Assembly (NCBI RefSeq): GCF_013488205.1
Contig: NZ_CP040908.1
Coordinates: 1,651,876 to 1,715,875, forward strand
Direction of reading: 5' to 3'
From: Empedobacter falsenii
GTDB taxonomy: Bacteria > Bacteroidota > Bacteroidia > Flavobacteriales > Weeksellaceae
Length of the DNA: 64,000 nt
Position 1 is the first letter of the stretch; every line of letters starts with the position of its first letter. A program made the translations under genes and the position numbers. The notes below the pieces were generated by a model. It had not been told where the DNA came from and searched no databases. It was given only the letters and a program-made list of their open reading frames with translations. Positions 1 to 9,148 of the stretch are shown in pieces.

Positions 1-904
1 ACGCAATCGTACGTACATTAATACGCGCAGGATTGATGACATCTTTTATTTGCTCGATAGAAGAAGCTGGTAAATATTCGTCTGTTGTACCTGGGAAACC
101 ATATACAAACGTGAAATCATCCTCGCTAATTCCCGAAATATTAATAGGTATGAAATGTTTTGGTTTATAAGGAACGTTTTCTGGAGAATAATCTGCAGGT
201 TTGTTATTTTTGTCTGCATAAATTCTAAACATCGAAAAATCTCCTGTATGACGTGGCCAAACCCAGTTGTCTGTGTCATTTCCATATTTTCCGATTGCAG
301 AAGGTGGCGCACCAACTAAACGAACATCTTTGTATGTTTCTGTCGTAAATTGGTAATATTTATTTCCTTTGTAAAAAGGTTTGATAAATACTGAACGATA
401 AGATTCTGTCTTAGTTTTTGCATTAAAATCTTCAATATTTTTCTTGATGATTTTGTTACGATCTTTCTCCGACATATTATCATTAACACCAGCTAAAATT
501 GCAGTAGTTACATCTTTAATATCTACAATAAAAGTCGCTGTTAAACCTTCGTTTGGTAATTCGTCTTTCAACTCTTTAGCCCAAAAACCATCTGTTAAAT
601 AATCATTTTCTAAAGATGAATGTGCTTGGATTTCTCCATAACCACAGTGATGATTAGTTAGTAATAAACCATTTGGAGAAATAACTTCTGACGTACAACC
701 GCCACCAAAGTGAGCAACTGCATTGTTGATACTTTTATCTCCATTACTGAAAATGTCTTTTGATGAGATTTTCAATCCCATGTCTTTCATTTCCTTTTCA
801 TTCAATTCTGTTGGAATCCACATTCCACCACCTTGTTGTGCAAAAACACTAAAGTTTGCAAACAAAGCCATTAAAATAGATCCTTTAACGAATAGTCTCT
901 TCAT
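1..904 (-). CDS. S46 family serine dipeptidyl-peptidase (DPP7/DPP11-like), partial
   Basis: The frame reads from ATG at 904 to the left edge of the window without a stop (301 codons), so the C-terminal half, including the catalytic serine, lies outside. An N-terminal signal peptide ends in SVFAQ (about residue 23). The motif LLTNHHCGYG (residues 81-90) holds the catalytic histidine of S46 peptidases (His85 or His86). Further on, GNDTDNWVWPRHTGDFS carries the expected catalytic aspartate. S46 enzymes are periplasmic or surface exopeptidases that remove dipeptides from oligopeptides for amino-acid supply. DPP7 and DPP11 differ by a specificity residue beyond the edge, so the subtype cannot be decided here. 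The gene is transcribed divergently from lipB. Confidence 0.9.
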   Translation of the reverse strand, partial: MKRLFVKGSILMALFANFSVFAQQGGGMWIPTELNEKEMKDMGLKISSKDIFSNGDKSINNAVAHFGGGCTSEVISPNGLLLTNHHCGYGEIQAHSSLENDYLTDGFWAKELKDELPNEGLTATFIVDIKDVTTAILAGVNDNMSEKDRNKIIKKNIEDFNAKTKTESYRSVFIKPFYKGNKYYQFTTETYKDVRLVGAPPSAIGKYGNDTDNWVWPRHTGDFSMFRIYADKNNKPADYSPENVPYKPKHFIPINISGISEDDFTFVYGFPGTTDEYLPASSIEQIKDVINPARINVRTIA

Positions 905-1065
905 TTTTATTTGATTATTTTATTCTACCGATTTCTAAGAATTCCAAAGATAAAGATTTTTATTCAATCGTTAATGAATTGCTCAAAACCATTATTACTA
1001 CTAAATGAACCTGAATTAAATAATTTCACAGTAGAATTAGAGGATTAATTTCTTTTAAAAATTCG

Positions 1066-1073
1066 TAAATTTG
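1066..1073 (+). promoter_or_regulatory. Bacteroidota -7 promoter element upstream of lipB
   Basis: The sequence TAAATTTG matches the TAnnTTTG -7 box of the Bacteroidota primary sigma factor. No clear -33 TTG box is seen. Transcription would start close to 1080. This places the TTG at 1071 inside the promoter and supports the ATG at 1095 as the lipB start. Confidence 0.5.
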
Positions 1074-1094
1074 ACATTCGAAACACATTGTGAA

Positions 1095-1808
1095 ATGAAA
1101 CAAATTGTCGAATTCCAAGATTTAGGAATTAACAGAGATTACCAAGAGATTTGGGATTATCAAGAAAGTCTTTTAGCAGAAAATATAGCCGTAAAACAAT
1201 ATAATAGAGCACAAGAAAAGGAGGGAAGTTCAGATTTTAAAAATACTAAAAATCATTTACTTTTTGTAGAACATCCGCACGTTTATACGCTTGGAAAAAG
1301 TGGACATTTAGAGAATATGTTGGCTTCGAGTGATAAATTAAACGAGATAAATGCAACTTTTGTGAAAACCAATCGCGGTGGAGATATAACGTATCATGGA
1401 CCGCAACAATTAGTTGGTTATCCGATTATGGATTTGGATACTTTCAAGCCAGATATTCATTTGTATATGCGCAATTTGGAAGAAGTGATTATCAAAACTA
1501 TTGCCGAATATGGATTAAAAGGTGAGCGTTCGCAAGGAGAAACTGGTGTTTGGTTGGATGTTGGTCGACCTTTTGCTCGAAAAATTTGTGCAATGGGCGT
1601 TAAGGCTTCCCGTTGGGTAACGATGCATGGTTTTGCGCTAAATGTGAATACAGATTTGCGTTATTTTGAATACATTGTTCCATGCGGAATTCAGGATAAA
1701 GCTGTAGCTTCATTAGAAAGAGAACTTGGACATCAGGTAGATATGAACGAAGTAAAAGCGTTTACGAAGAAACATTTTGCTGAAGTTTTTGATGTCGAAT
1801 TTAAATAA
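1095..1808 (+). CDS. lipB: Octanoyl-[acyl carrier protein]:protein octanoyltransferase LipB
   Basis: LipB moves octanoyl from acyl carrier protein to lipoyl domains, the first step of lipoate synthesis in the cytoplasm. The 237-residue product has the family signatures: RGGDITYHGPQQLVGYP (from about residue 94), RKICAMG with the catalytic lysine (about Lys163), and IVPCGI with the acyl-accepting cysteine (about Cys197). An in-frame TTG at 1071 would add eight residues, but it sits in a promoter-like box and the family normally begins close to the ATG at 1095. Length is a little above the usual 210-230 residues. The gene appears monocistronic with its own terminator and is an ordinary housekeeping gene. 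Confidence 0.95.
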   Translation: MKQIVEFQDLGINRDYQEIWDYQESLLAENIAVKQYNRAQEKEGSSDFKNTKNHLLFVEHPHVYTLGKSGHLENMLASSDKLNEINATFVKTNRGGDITYHGPQQLVGYPIMDLDTFKPDIHLYMRNLEEVIIKTIAEYGLKGERSQGETGVWLDVGRPFARKICAMGVKASRWVTMHGFALNVNTDLRYFEYIVPCGIQDKAVASLERELGHQVDMNEVKAFTKKHFAEVFDVEFK

Positions 1809-1835
1809 GATAATTCAGAAATATAATCTATTTTT

Positions 1836-1861
1836 AAGGACCGTTTTTACGGTCTTTTTTA
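1836..1861 (+). terminator. Rho-independent terminator after lipB
   Basis: The stem GACCGT/ACGGTC (1839-1844 with 1849-1854) has a TTTT loop and is followed by a T run. It ends eight bases before the next ATG, so lipB and the following regulator gene are separate transcripts. Confidence 0.85.
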
Positions 1862-1868
1862 TTGCACA

Positions 1869-4586
1869 ATGAGAAGCTTATTTATTCTATTTTTACTTGT
1901 TTCCACTTATAGCAAATCTCAATCGTTTGCGCCAATTATTTCGAATTACTCTAAAAGCGAATATTTGGGCGAATCGCCTATTTGGGATATTACAGAAAAT
2001 AAAAAGCAAGGAAAAGTATATTTTGCGAACAATCGAAATATCTTAGAATATGATGGTAATTTTTGGGAAAAATATTCGCCAAATAGCTTAACAATTATAC
2101 GTTCTGTTTTTACAATGAATAATGTATTGTATTCAGGTGCATTAAATAATTTTGGATATTGGAAAACGATTGAAGGAAAGAAAGTTTATATTTCAATTTC
2201 AGATAAATTCAAAAGTTTTGAAGGGTTAGAACAAGAAGAAATCTGGAAAATATTTTATCATAATCGTTCTATTTATTTTCAATCGTTCAATTATCTTTTT
2301 CAATTTGATGGTAAAACAGTTAAACGATACAAATTACCTGCGCTTTCCTCTTACGTTTATTTGGTGAAGGGTAAAATGTTAGTAGCCACTATTTCTAAAG
2401 GTATTTTCGAATTTAATAATGGACATTTTGAGCCGTTATTTGAAATTGAAAAAGGTAAATCAATTGTCATTCATGGAATAGAAAAATATGATAATGATTA
2501 TTTAGTTGGTACACTAACAGAAGGAATTTTCAAGTACAACAAAACAGCTGGTTTACAAGAGTTCAATGTGGAATTCAATAAAATGCTAAAGAATTATTTA
2601 GTGTTAAAAATGATTCGATTAGAAGATAAATTAATCATTGGAACTTCAAATAATGGGATTTATGTATATGATTTAAAAACTAATTCTTACAAAAATTACA
2701 ATCAAAACTCTGGGTTAATCAGTAATACAATCCAAAATATAAGAATAGATTCTAAAGGAAATGCTTGGCTTGGAACGGATAAAGGTATTTCGAAAATAGA
2801 ATTGAAAAACAAAACTCAACTATTATATGATTACAATGGTCATTTAGGAAATGTTTTTTCGTTCGATTTTTACAAAGACAATATTTTGTTGGGAACAAAT
2901 CACGGATTTTATAATTATTCGAATACTCTAAACCAAACAAATTCAGTTCTCGAGAAAGGTTTAATTTGGAATGTAACAAATATTGATAATACAATTTATG
3001 TTTCGGATAGTTGGGGAACTTACATTTATTCAGGACTATTGAATAAGATTTCTTCTACAAATGGAGGTTTTAAATTGATCAAATATGGAAATAAATTATA
3101 TCAATCATCTTTTACAGGAATCAATGAATATATACAAGGTTCTCATGAAGAATCTAGTAAAGTTTCCAGTTTAACTATTCCAATTATTGATTTTATTATT
3201 GTTGAAAATAAAATTTTAGGAACAGGAAAAAATGGTGGTTTATATTTATTTGATCTTAAAAATAGAACAGGAAAGGAGATATTTTACCAACATAAAAAAT
3301 TAGTTAATCCGCAAACTATTCTCGAAGATAATAAGGTTTTTGTATTGATTGATGATCAACATTTAGTCCGTTATGATATAAATAAAAACTTATTTTCTGA
3401 TGAGAATTTAGATTCGAAATTAAAGAATATTAATCGAATTCGTTATTTAAAAGAGAATCGTTATTTAGTTGAAGCGGATAATATTCTGTATTATTCTAAA
3501 GTGGAACAGAATAAATTGATTCATTATTTAATTCCCAAAAAATTGTATGATGGAAAATTGGTTGATGACAATTTAACGGCTAAAATCAACGATCAGTTTT
3601 TATACATTAACCTCGAAAACGGATTATTGAAATATGATTTAAAATCTATACGTCGCGAATTACCAAAGGTAAAAATTAAAGCAAAAATCAATCAAACGGT
3701 TTTGAATAATGAACCTAATATTGAGTATTCAAATAATTATATAGATTTTTATGTTTCAATTTTGAATGATGATTTTGCAAATTATCAATTGTATTATCAA
3801 TTAAATAACTCTAAAATTCAACCGCTTAATCAGCCTATAATTAATTATAAACAATTAGAAAGCGGTTCATATCAATTGTCTATTTATGCTCTAAAAGATG
3901 GAAATTTTGTGGAGTTGAATCATTTTGATTTTCGGGTTAAGAAGATTTGGTATTTATCAAATTTGATGATATTATTTTATATTTTATTAATTGTTGGATC
4001 GATTTTGGCTATTTATAAATATAACAGAATGAAGTTGAAACAAAGTTTCAGAATTAAACAAAAGCAATTTGAATATGAATTGAATTTGATGGAAATGAAG
4101 CATCAACAAGAGTTAAAAGAATTGAATCATCATAAAGAAAAACAATATTTAGAAACTTCTTTACAAACGAAATCTACAGAATTGGCTGGACAAGCTTTGA
4201 AATTAGCTAATCAACGTGCTATGATCTTAGAAATTAATCAATTGTTTTCTCAATTGGAAATGAATGAAATCAATAAAAAATTAAAAAAGAAATTTGAGAA
4301 AACGTTTTCGGAATATAGTTACAACAGAAATGAATGGCAAAATTTCGAATTAAATATTCAGGAAATTCACCAAGATTTTATTAAGAGATTAGCTGAGAAA
4401 TATTCTAATTTAACAGCAAAAGACTTAAAACTGTGTGTTTTCCTTCGAATGAATTTATCAACCAAAGAGATTGCTCCTTTAATGCACCTTAATTATCGAT
4501 CGGTAGAACTACAACGATATAGATTACGCAAAAAAATGCAAATTCCTTCTGAAATAAACCTAAATAAATATATGATTAATTTTTAA
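1869..4586 (+). CDS. Membrane-spanning beta-propeller / Y_Y_Y / LuxR-type HTH regulator
   Basis: The 905-residue protein has a signal peptide, then a long run of two-component-regulator-propeller-like repeats (about residues 30-590). Next come a Y_Y_Y-type beta-sandwich (about 600-690), one transmembrane segment (about 693-718, IWYLSNLMILFYILLIVG), a charged coiled coil, and a C-terminal LuxR-like helix-turn-helix (about 850-890, LSTKEIAPLMHLNYRSVELQ). No histidine kinase or receiver domain is present. It is therefore a one-component regulator that would sense an oligosaccharide in the periplasm and bind DNA in the cytoplasm, in the manner of SusR or trimmed hybrid two-component systems. It lies directly upstream of susC in the same direction, so control of the beta-glucan locus is the natural inference. 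The ligand is unknown. Confidence 0.85.
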   Translation: MRSLFILFLLVSTYSKSQSFAPIISNYSKSEYLGESPIWDITENKKQGKVYFANNRNILEYDGNFWEKYSPNSLTIIRSVFTMNNVLYSGALNNFGYWKTIEGKKVYISISDKFKSFEGLEQEEIWKIFYHNRSIYFQSFNYLFQFDGKTVKRYKLPALSSYVYLVKGKMLVATISKGIFEFNNGHFEPLFEIEKGKSIVIHGIEKYDNDYLVGTLTEGIFKYNKTAGLQEFNVEFNKMLKNYLVLKMIRLEDKLIIGTSNNGIYVYDLKTNSYKNYNQNSGLISNTIQNIRIDSKGNAWLGTDKGISKIELKNKTQLLYDYNGHLGNVFSFDFYKDNILLGTNHGFYNYSNTLNQTNSVLEKGLIWNVTNIDNTIYVSDSWGTYIYSGLLNKISSTNGGFKLIKYGNKLYQSSFTGINEYIQGSHEESSKVSSLTIPIIDFIIVENKILGTGKNGGLYLFDLKNRTGKEIFYQHKKLVNPQTILEDNKVFVLIDDQHLVRYDINKNLFSDENLDSKLKNINRIRYLKENRYLVEADNILYYSKVEQNKLIHYLIPKKLYDGKLVDDNLTAKINDQFLYINLENGLLKYDLKSIRRELPKVKIKAKINQTVLNNEPNIEYSNNYIDFYVSILNDDFANYQLYYQLNNSKIQPLNQPIINYKQLESGSYQLSIYALKDGNFVELNHFDFRVKKIWYLSNLMILFYILLIVGSILAIYKYNRMKLKQSFRIKQKQFEYELNLMEMKHQQELKELNHHKEKQYLETSLQTKSTELAGQALKLANQRAMILEINQLFSQLEMNEINKKLKKKFEKTFSEYSYNRNEWQNFELNIQEIHQDFIKRLAEKYSNLTAKDLKLCVFLRMNLSTKEIAPLMHLNYRSVELQRYRLRKKMQIPSEINLNKYMINF

Positions 4587-4642
4587 ATATCGGAAAATAA
4601 ATTACATCATAACTACATCATATTGTAAATATAATATTACAT

Positions 4643-4680
4643 AATTATTTGATATTTAGTGTTATATGTTTTATTTTTTC
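4643..4680 (+). promoter_or_regulatory. Upstream element shared with the pectin regulatory region
   Basis: The stretch contains GATATTTAGTGT, one base, then ATATGT and a T-rich tail. Nearly the same stretch occurs at 39230-39262 upstream of the pectin regulator gene. Here it lies about 85-120 bp upstream of the susC ATG and upstream of its promoter. A binding site for an activator is possible; the function is inferred only from the similarity. Confidence 0.4.
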
Positions 4681-4708
4681 AGAAAGTTATTCTAGCTGAA
4701 ATTATTAC

Positions 4709-4741
4709 TTGTTAATCAAGTGTTAAAACATTCTATTTTTG
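4709..4741 (+). promoter_or_regulatory. Promoter of the beta-glucan susC operon
   Basis: A TTG at 4709-4711 (-33 box) is followed after 22 bases by TATTTTTG at 4734-4741, a full match to the TAnnTTTG -7 box. The susC ATG lies 23 bases further on. Confidence 0.65.
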
Positions 4742-4764
4742 AAATAACCATTTATTGAAATAGA

Positions 4765-7695
4765 ATGAAAAAATATTTTCTTCCATTATTTATTCTCGGG
4801 TCTTTCTGTGTAAATGCCCAAGTTACTAACGATTCTATACAGATAGGAGATCCTTTCGAAAGTGATTCTATTATACTAGATCAAGCCGTTGTGGTTGGAT
4901 ATGGTACTGTTAAGAAATCAGATCTTACATCAGCTGTGTCATCAGCTAATGCTAAAGACATTACGCAAATTGCAAGTACAACTGCCATGCAGTCTTTGCA
5001 GGGGAAATTAGCTGGTGTTAATATCATTAATACGGATACTCCAGGTGGTACACCAACTGTTTTGGTTCGTGGAATGGGTACAGCCCTAGGAGGGAAGGCT
5101 CCTTTATATGTTGTGGATGGATTAATTGTTCCAAATATTAACAATATTAATCCAAATGACATTGAAAAAATTGATGTTTTAAAAGATGCAGCATCTTCAG
5201 CTATTTATGGAGTTCGTGGTGCAAACGGTGTAGTTGTTGTAACAACTAAACGTGGTAAAACAGGAAAGATTAGAGTTAATTATGATTCATATATTGGAGT
5301 AAGAAATACTATGAATATGGTAGATATGGCTGATGCTAATCAGTACATAACTTATTTTAATGAACAAAGAAAAGCAACAGGAGGTTCTTTGATTTCTACA
5401 AATCAAAAATATAACACGAATTGGTTTGATGAAATGTTAACCACAGGACAATTAATTAGTAATAATGTTTCGTTAGCTGGCGCTGGAGAAAATATTAATT
5501 ACATGTTCAGTATTAATAATTTCGAAGAGAAAGGAATCTTAGAAGGAAATAACTTCAAAAGAACAACTGTTCGTAGTAATAATGACTATAAATTGTTTGA
5601 TGGAATCTTAAAGATTAAACAAAATGTTAGTGCTACTTTTTCTAGAGAGAATCCTAAACCATATGGAGCATTTGATGTAGCTTACCGTCAATCACCATTG
5701 GTTCCTGTAAAATATGATAACGGAAGATGGGGTTTACCAATTTTTAATACAACAACAGGAGAAGTAACATATGTTGCAAAACCTGGAGAGGTGACAAGTA
5801 ATTTGAACTCTCATGGTAACCCAATGTCAACATTGTATTATGATAATCAAAAAGCTAATTCTACTACACTTCAAGGAAATATAGAAGCAGAGTTGAAACT
5901 TACAAAAGGGTTAACAGTAACTTCTCGTGCTGGAGGAACAAAATATTGGTACAAATACAGAGAATTTAATCCAATTAAAGAAAGATGGATTGCTGGTAAC
6001 CCAATTAGAACTGCTGCTGAGTTTGAAGGTTTAAAAGCGAAGAATCCTGCGAGTTCAACTTATATGAATAACTCTCTAAATCTAAATAATGTAGAAACAT
6101 TTAGATGGTCATGGGAAAACTTCGTAACATTTGATCGCAAATTTGGAGATCATTCGTTCAATGTTGTTGCTGGAGTATCTGCTGAAAAAATGGGTATTGG
6201 TCAATATTCAGATATCACAGTATATGATGTTCCTGATAAAGAACAATATTGGTCTGCTCATCATGCTTCTGGACAATACAAAGCTGCAATGGATCAAAAT
6301 AATTATACTCCAATTGCTTATGCTTCTTATTTTGCTCGTTTACAATATAATTACGCAAATAAATACTACGTTTCTGGAATTATTCGTAGAGATGGTTCAA
6401 GCCAGTTTAAACAAAACGAAAAATATTGGGGAACTTTCCCTTCTGTTTCTGCTGCTTGGAATATTTCTAATGAAGAGTTCTTAAAAGATAGTAATGTAAT
6501 TTCTTTCTTAAAACTTCGTGGAGGTTGGGGACGTTTAGGTAATGCAGATGTGCCATACAACTATACAACAATTACAACTTCTACAGGTAGTGATAATGCG
6601 AATTATGTATTTGGACCAGGTCAAGATTTAATTTATGGAGCTTATATCGGTTCGCCTGCTTATGATATTTCATGGGAAATTGTAGATGAATGGAGTGCTG
6701 GCCTAGATTTCGAGTTATTGAAAGGTAAATTATCAGGAAGTTTAGATTATTACAATAAGACAACGAAAAATGCCATCTTAAATATTAAACAGATAGGTTC
6801 ATCTCCTTATGAAAAAGATTTTTATGATCATGCAGCAAAAGTAGTAAATCAAGGTTTTGAAATTGCTTTAAATTATCGTAATGAAACAGCTGGAGGATTA
6901 AGATATTCGATTGGTGGTAACTTCAACTACAACGAAAATGAAGTGAAGTCTGTTAAAGAAGGATATTCTGGAATGACAGGGGGTTCTTTAGGAAATGGAC
7001 AAATTGCAAAACGTTTAGAAGCTGGTCAACCACTGGGTTCTTTCTGGTTATATGAAGTAGAAGGTGTTTGGCAAACACAAGATGAAATAAATAGCAATGC
7101 TCATTTATCAAGTGCTCGCCCAGGACATTTACGTTACAAAGACCAAAATGGAGATGGAGTTATTGATGATCGTGATAAAAAATTTATGGGATCATATATT
7201 CCAAAATATAACTACGGAATTAATGTTAGTTTAGAATATAAAAACTTCGATTTAACGATTAGTGGTTATGGAGCTGGTGGTAATAAGATTTACAATGGTA
7301 TCAAAAACACACGTTTAGGAGGAGAAAATATAACAGTTGATATGTTCAATGATCGTTGGACAGGAGCTGGTAGTACAAATTCTCATCCTGGAGCGGAGCG
7401 TGATCAAGTTGCTTCTTCTTATTATTTAGAGAAAGGTAATTACTTCAAATTAAGTAACATGACAATAGGATATAATTTTAGAGATAAAATTGATTTTATC
7501 AGAAACTTAAGATTATATGTTAGTGCTCAAAATGTATTCATGATTACGAAGTATTCAGGATTTACACCGGAATTAACTTTAGATAATGTAAAAGGAAAAC
7601 GTTACGATGGAAGTCCTTATGGAACAACAGGAATGGATTTCTCTGCATATCCAAATGTTAGAACATTTTTAGTTGGATTAAACGTAGAATTCTAA
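4765..7695 (+). CDS. susC: SusC/RagA-family TonB-dependent transporter (beta-glucan locus)
   Basis: This outer-membrane barrel imports oligosaccharides, using TonB energy, together with the SusD lipoprotein encoded 19 bases downstream. A signal peptide (to about residue 19, NAQ) is followed after only about 20 residues by the plug domain: VVVGYGTVKKSDLTSAV, the LQGKLAGVNI segment and PLYVVDGL, then ASSAIYGVRGANGVVVVTTK. The protein ends in the typical aromatic VGLNVEF. At 976 residues it is shorter than the two pectin homologues because the N-terminal carboxypeptidase-regulatory-like domain is missing. Downstream GH144-like, GH3 and GH30 genes point to a beta-glucan as substrate. Confidence 0.95.
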   Translation: MKKYFLPLFILGSFCVNAQVTNDSIQIGDPFESDSIILDQAVVVGYGTVKKSDLTSAVSSANAKDITQIASTTAMQSLQGKLAGVNIINTDTPGGTPTVLVRGMGTALGGKAPLYVVDGLIVPNINNINPNDIEKIDVLKDAASSAIYGVRGANGVVVVTTKRGKTGKIRVNYDSYIGVRNTMNMVDMADANQYITYFNEQRKATGGSLISTNQKYNTNWFDEMLTTGQLISNNVSLAGAGENINYMFSINNFEEKGILEGNNFKRTTVRSNNDYKLFDGILKIKQNVSATFSRENPKPYGAFDVAYRQSPLVPVKYDNGRWGLPIFNTTTGEVTYVAKPGEVTSNLNSHGNPMSTLYYDNQKANSTTLQGNIEAELKLTKGLTVTSRAGGTKYWYKYREFNPIKERWIAGNPIRTAAEFEGLKAKNPASSTYMNNSLNLNNVETFRWSWENFVTFDRKFGDHSFNVVAGVSAEKMGIGQYSDITVYDVPDKEQYWSAHHASGQYKAAMDQNNYTPIAYASYFARLQYNYANKYYVSGIIRRDGSSQFKQNEKYWGTFPSVSAAWNISNEEFLKDSNVISFLKLRGGWGRLGNADVPYNYTTITTSTGSDNANYVFGPGQDLIYGAYIGSPAYDISWEIVDEWSAGLDFELLKGKLSGSLDYYNKTTKNAILNIKQIGSSPYEKDFYDHAAKVVNQGFEIALNYRNETAGGLRYSIGGNFNYNENEVKSVKEGYSGMTGGSLGNGQIAKRLEAGQPLGSFWLYEVEGVWQTQDEINSNAHLSSARPGHLRYKDQNGDGVIDDRDKKFMGSYIPKYNYGINVSLEYKNFDLTISGYGAGGNKIYNGIKNTRLGGENITVDMFNDRWTGAGSTNSHPGAERDQVASSYYLEKGNYFKLSNMTIGYNFRDKIDFIRNLRLYVSAQNVFMITKYSGFTPELTLDNVKGKRYDGSPYGTTGMDFSAYPNVRTFLVGLNVEF

Positions 7696-7714
7696 TCTAG
7701 AAAATTTTAAAAAA

Positions 7715-9148
7715 ATGAAAAAAAATATATTTAAAATAGTAACATTAGCTTCTATTCTTTCAATCGGAACATTAAGTTCTTGTACAAGTGATTTTTTGAA
7801 TGTTGATTCTCAAGAAAATATTGCAATTGATGATCAAGCTTCTCAATCTCCAGAAAAATATGTGAATGGTATTTACGGAATGTTTACAGATTGGGATTAT
7901 GCATTCTCTTGGTTAGGAGTTACTGAAATGATTTCTGATAATGCAGATAAAGGAAGTTCTTCTACAGATAATGGTGGAGATAAACGAGATTTAGACGAAT
8001 TATTACATAGTTCTACAACAGGTTCTATTGAAGCAATGTGGAAACGTTTTTATAAAACAATTGGTAGAGCGTCATATTCAATAAAATATACGACAGAATC
8101 ATCAATTACAGATGCAGAAAAAAATAGATTAATTGGGGAAGCAAAATTTTTGAGAGCTGTTTCTTATTTCTATTTGGTTCGTATGTTTGGAGATACTGTG
8201 ATACAAGAATTAGATGTACCAGCATCTTATGCACTACGTAAACCAAAAGCAGAAGTTTATGCATACATTGAAGCAGATTTATTAGATGCAATATCAAAAC
8301 TTCCTACTAAAAATGAGTATGCTGCAAAAGATTTAGGACGTGCAACAAAAGGAGCTGCTCAAGCTTTATTAGCAAAAGTATATTTATACCAAGGAAAAAA
8401 TCAACAAGCATACGATATGGCTACAACTGTTGTTAATTCTAGTATTTACGATTTAGAAAGTGATTACGCAACAACTTGGAGAAAAGAAACTGAGAACGGT
8501 AAAGAATCTTTATTTGAAATTCAAGCTCGTGGAGATGCTGTTGCGCATGGTGTTCAACAATATTCAGAAACTCAAGGTGCTCGTGGTACTGGAGGTTGGG
8601 GATGGGGATTCAATGTTCCTTCTCAAAATTTATTAGATGCTTTTAATGCTGAAGGAGATGCTATTCGTCGTGATGCAACAATCATTTTTAGAGGTGAAAC
8701 TTTATATGACGGTCGTTTAGTTCCAACTTCTGTAGAAAACCCGATGTATAACGAAAAAGCATATTCAAGTGCGAATCTTGGTTCTGCTGATGGTGACAAA
8801 AATATCCGTGTAATTCGTTTTTCTGAAGTTTTATTAATTCAAGCTGAAGCAGCAAACGAGATTGGTCAAGACGCTTTAACACCTCTTAATCGCGTTAGAA
8901 CACGTGTTAAGTTAGCTCCAGTAGCAAGTATGTCTAAAGATCAATTACGATTAAAAATCTGGAATGAAAGACGTTTAGAATTAGCATTTGAGCATGATCG
9001 TTGGTTTGATTTAGTTCGTACTGGTCAAGCAAAAGAAATGATGGCGAAAAATGGTAAAACTTTCGTTACTGGAAAACACGAATTGTTTCCAATTCCAAAT
9101 GGACAAATTATTCAAACTCCAACAATGACTCAAAACCCAGGTTGGTAA
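7715..9148 (+). CDS. susD: SusD/RagB-family glycan-binding lipoprotein (beta-glucan locus)
   Basis: The 477-residue product begins with a lipoprotein signal peptide with the lipid-bearing cysteine at about residue 23 (LSSCTSDFLNVDS). It continues with TPR-like helices typical of SusD (RLIGEAKFLRAVSYFYLVRMFG) and ends with the family C-terminus (FPIPNGQI...NPGW). SusD forms the lid over the SusC barrel and captures oligosaccharides at the cell surface. It follows susC closely, and its TAA stop overlaps the ATG of the next gene by one base, which indicates translational coupling. Confidence 0.95.
   Translation: MKKNIFKIVTLASILSIGTLSSCTSDFLNVDSQENIAIDDQASQSPEKYVNGIYGMFTDWDYAFSWLGVTEMISDNADKGSSSTDNGGDKRDLDELLHSSTTGSIEAMWKRFYKTIGRASYSIKYTTESSITDAEKNRLIGEAKFLRAVSYFYLVRMFGDTVIQELDVPASYALRKPKAEVYAYIEADLLDAISKLPTKNEYAAKDLGRATKGAAQALLAKVYLYQGKNQQAYDMATTVVNSSIYDLESDYATTWRKETENGKESLFEIQARGDAVAHGVQQYSETQGARGTGGWGWGFNVPSQNLLDAFNAEGDAIRRDATIIFRGETLYDGRLVPTSVENPMYNEKAYSSANLGSADGDKNIRVIRFSEVLLIQAEAANEIGQDALTPLNRVRTRVKLAPVASMSKDQLRLKIWNERRLELAFEHDRWFDLVRTGQAKEMMAKNGKTFVTGKHELFPIPNGQIIQTPTMTQNPGW

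Noticed and set aside
1071-1094. Earlier TTG start for lipB.
   Set aside because: It lies within a TAnnTTTG promoter box and would add residues not found in the family.
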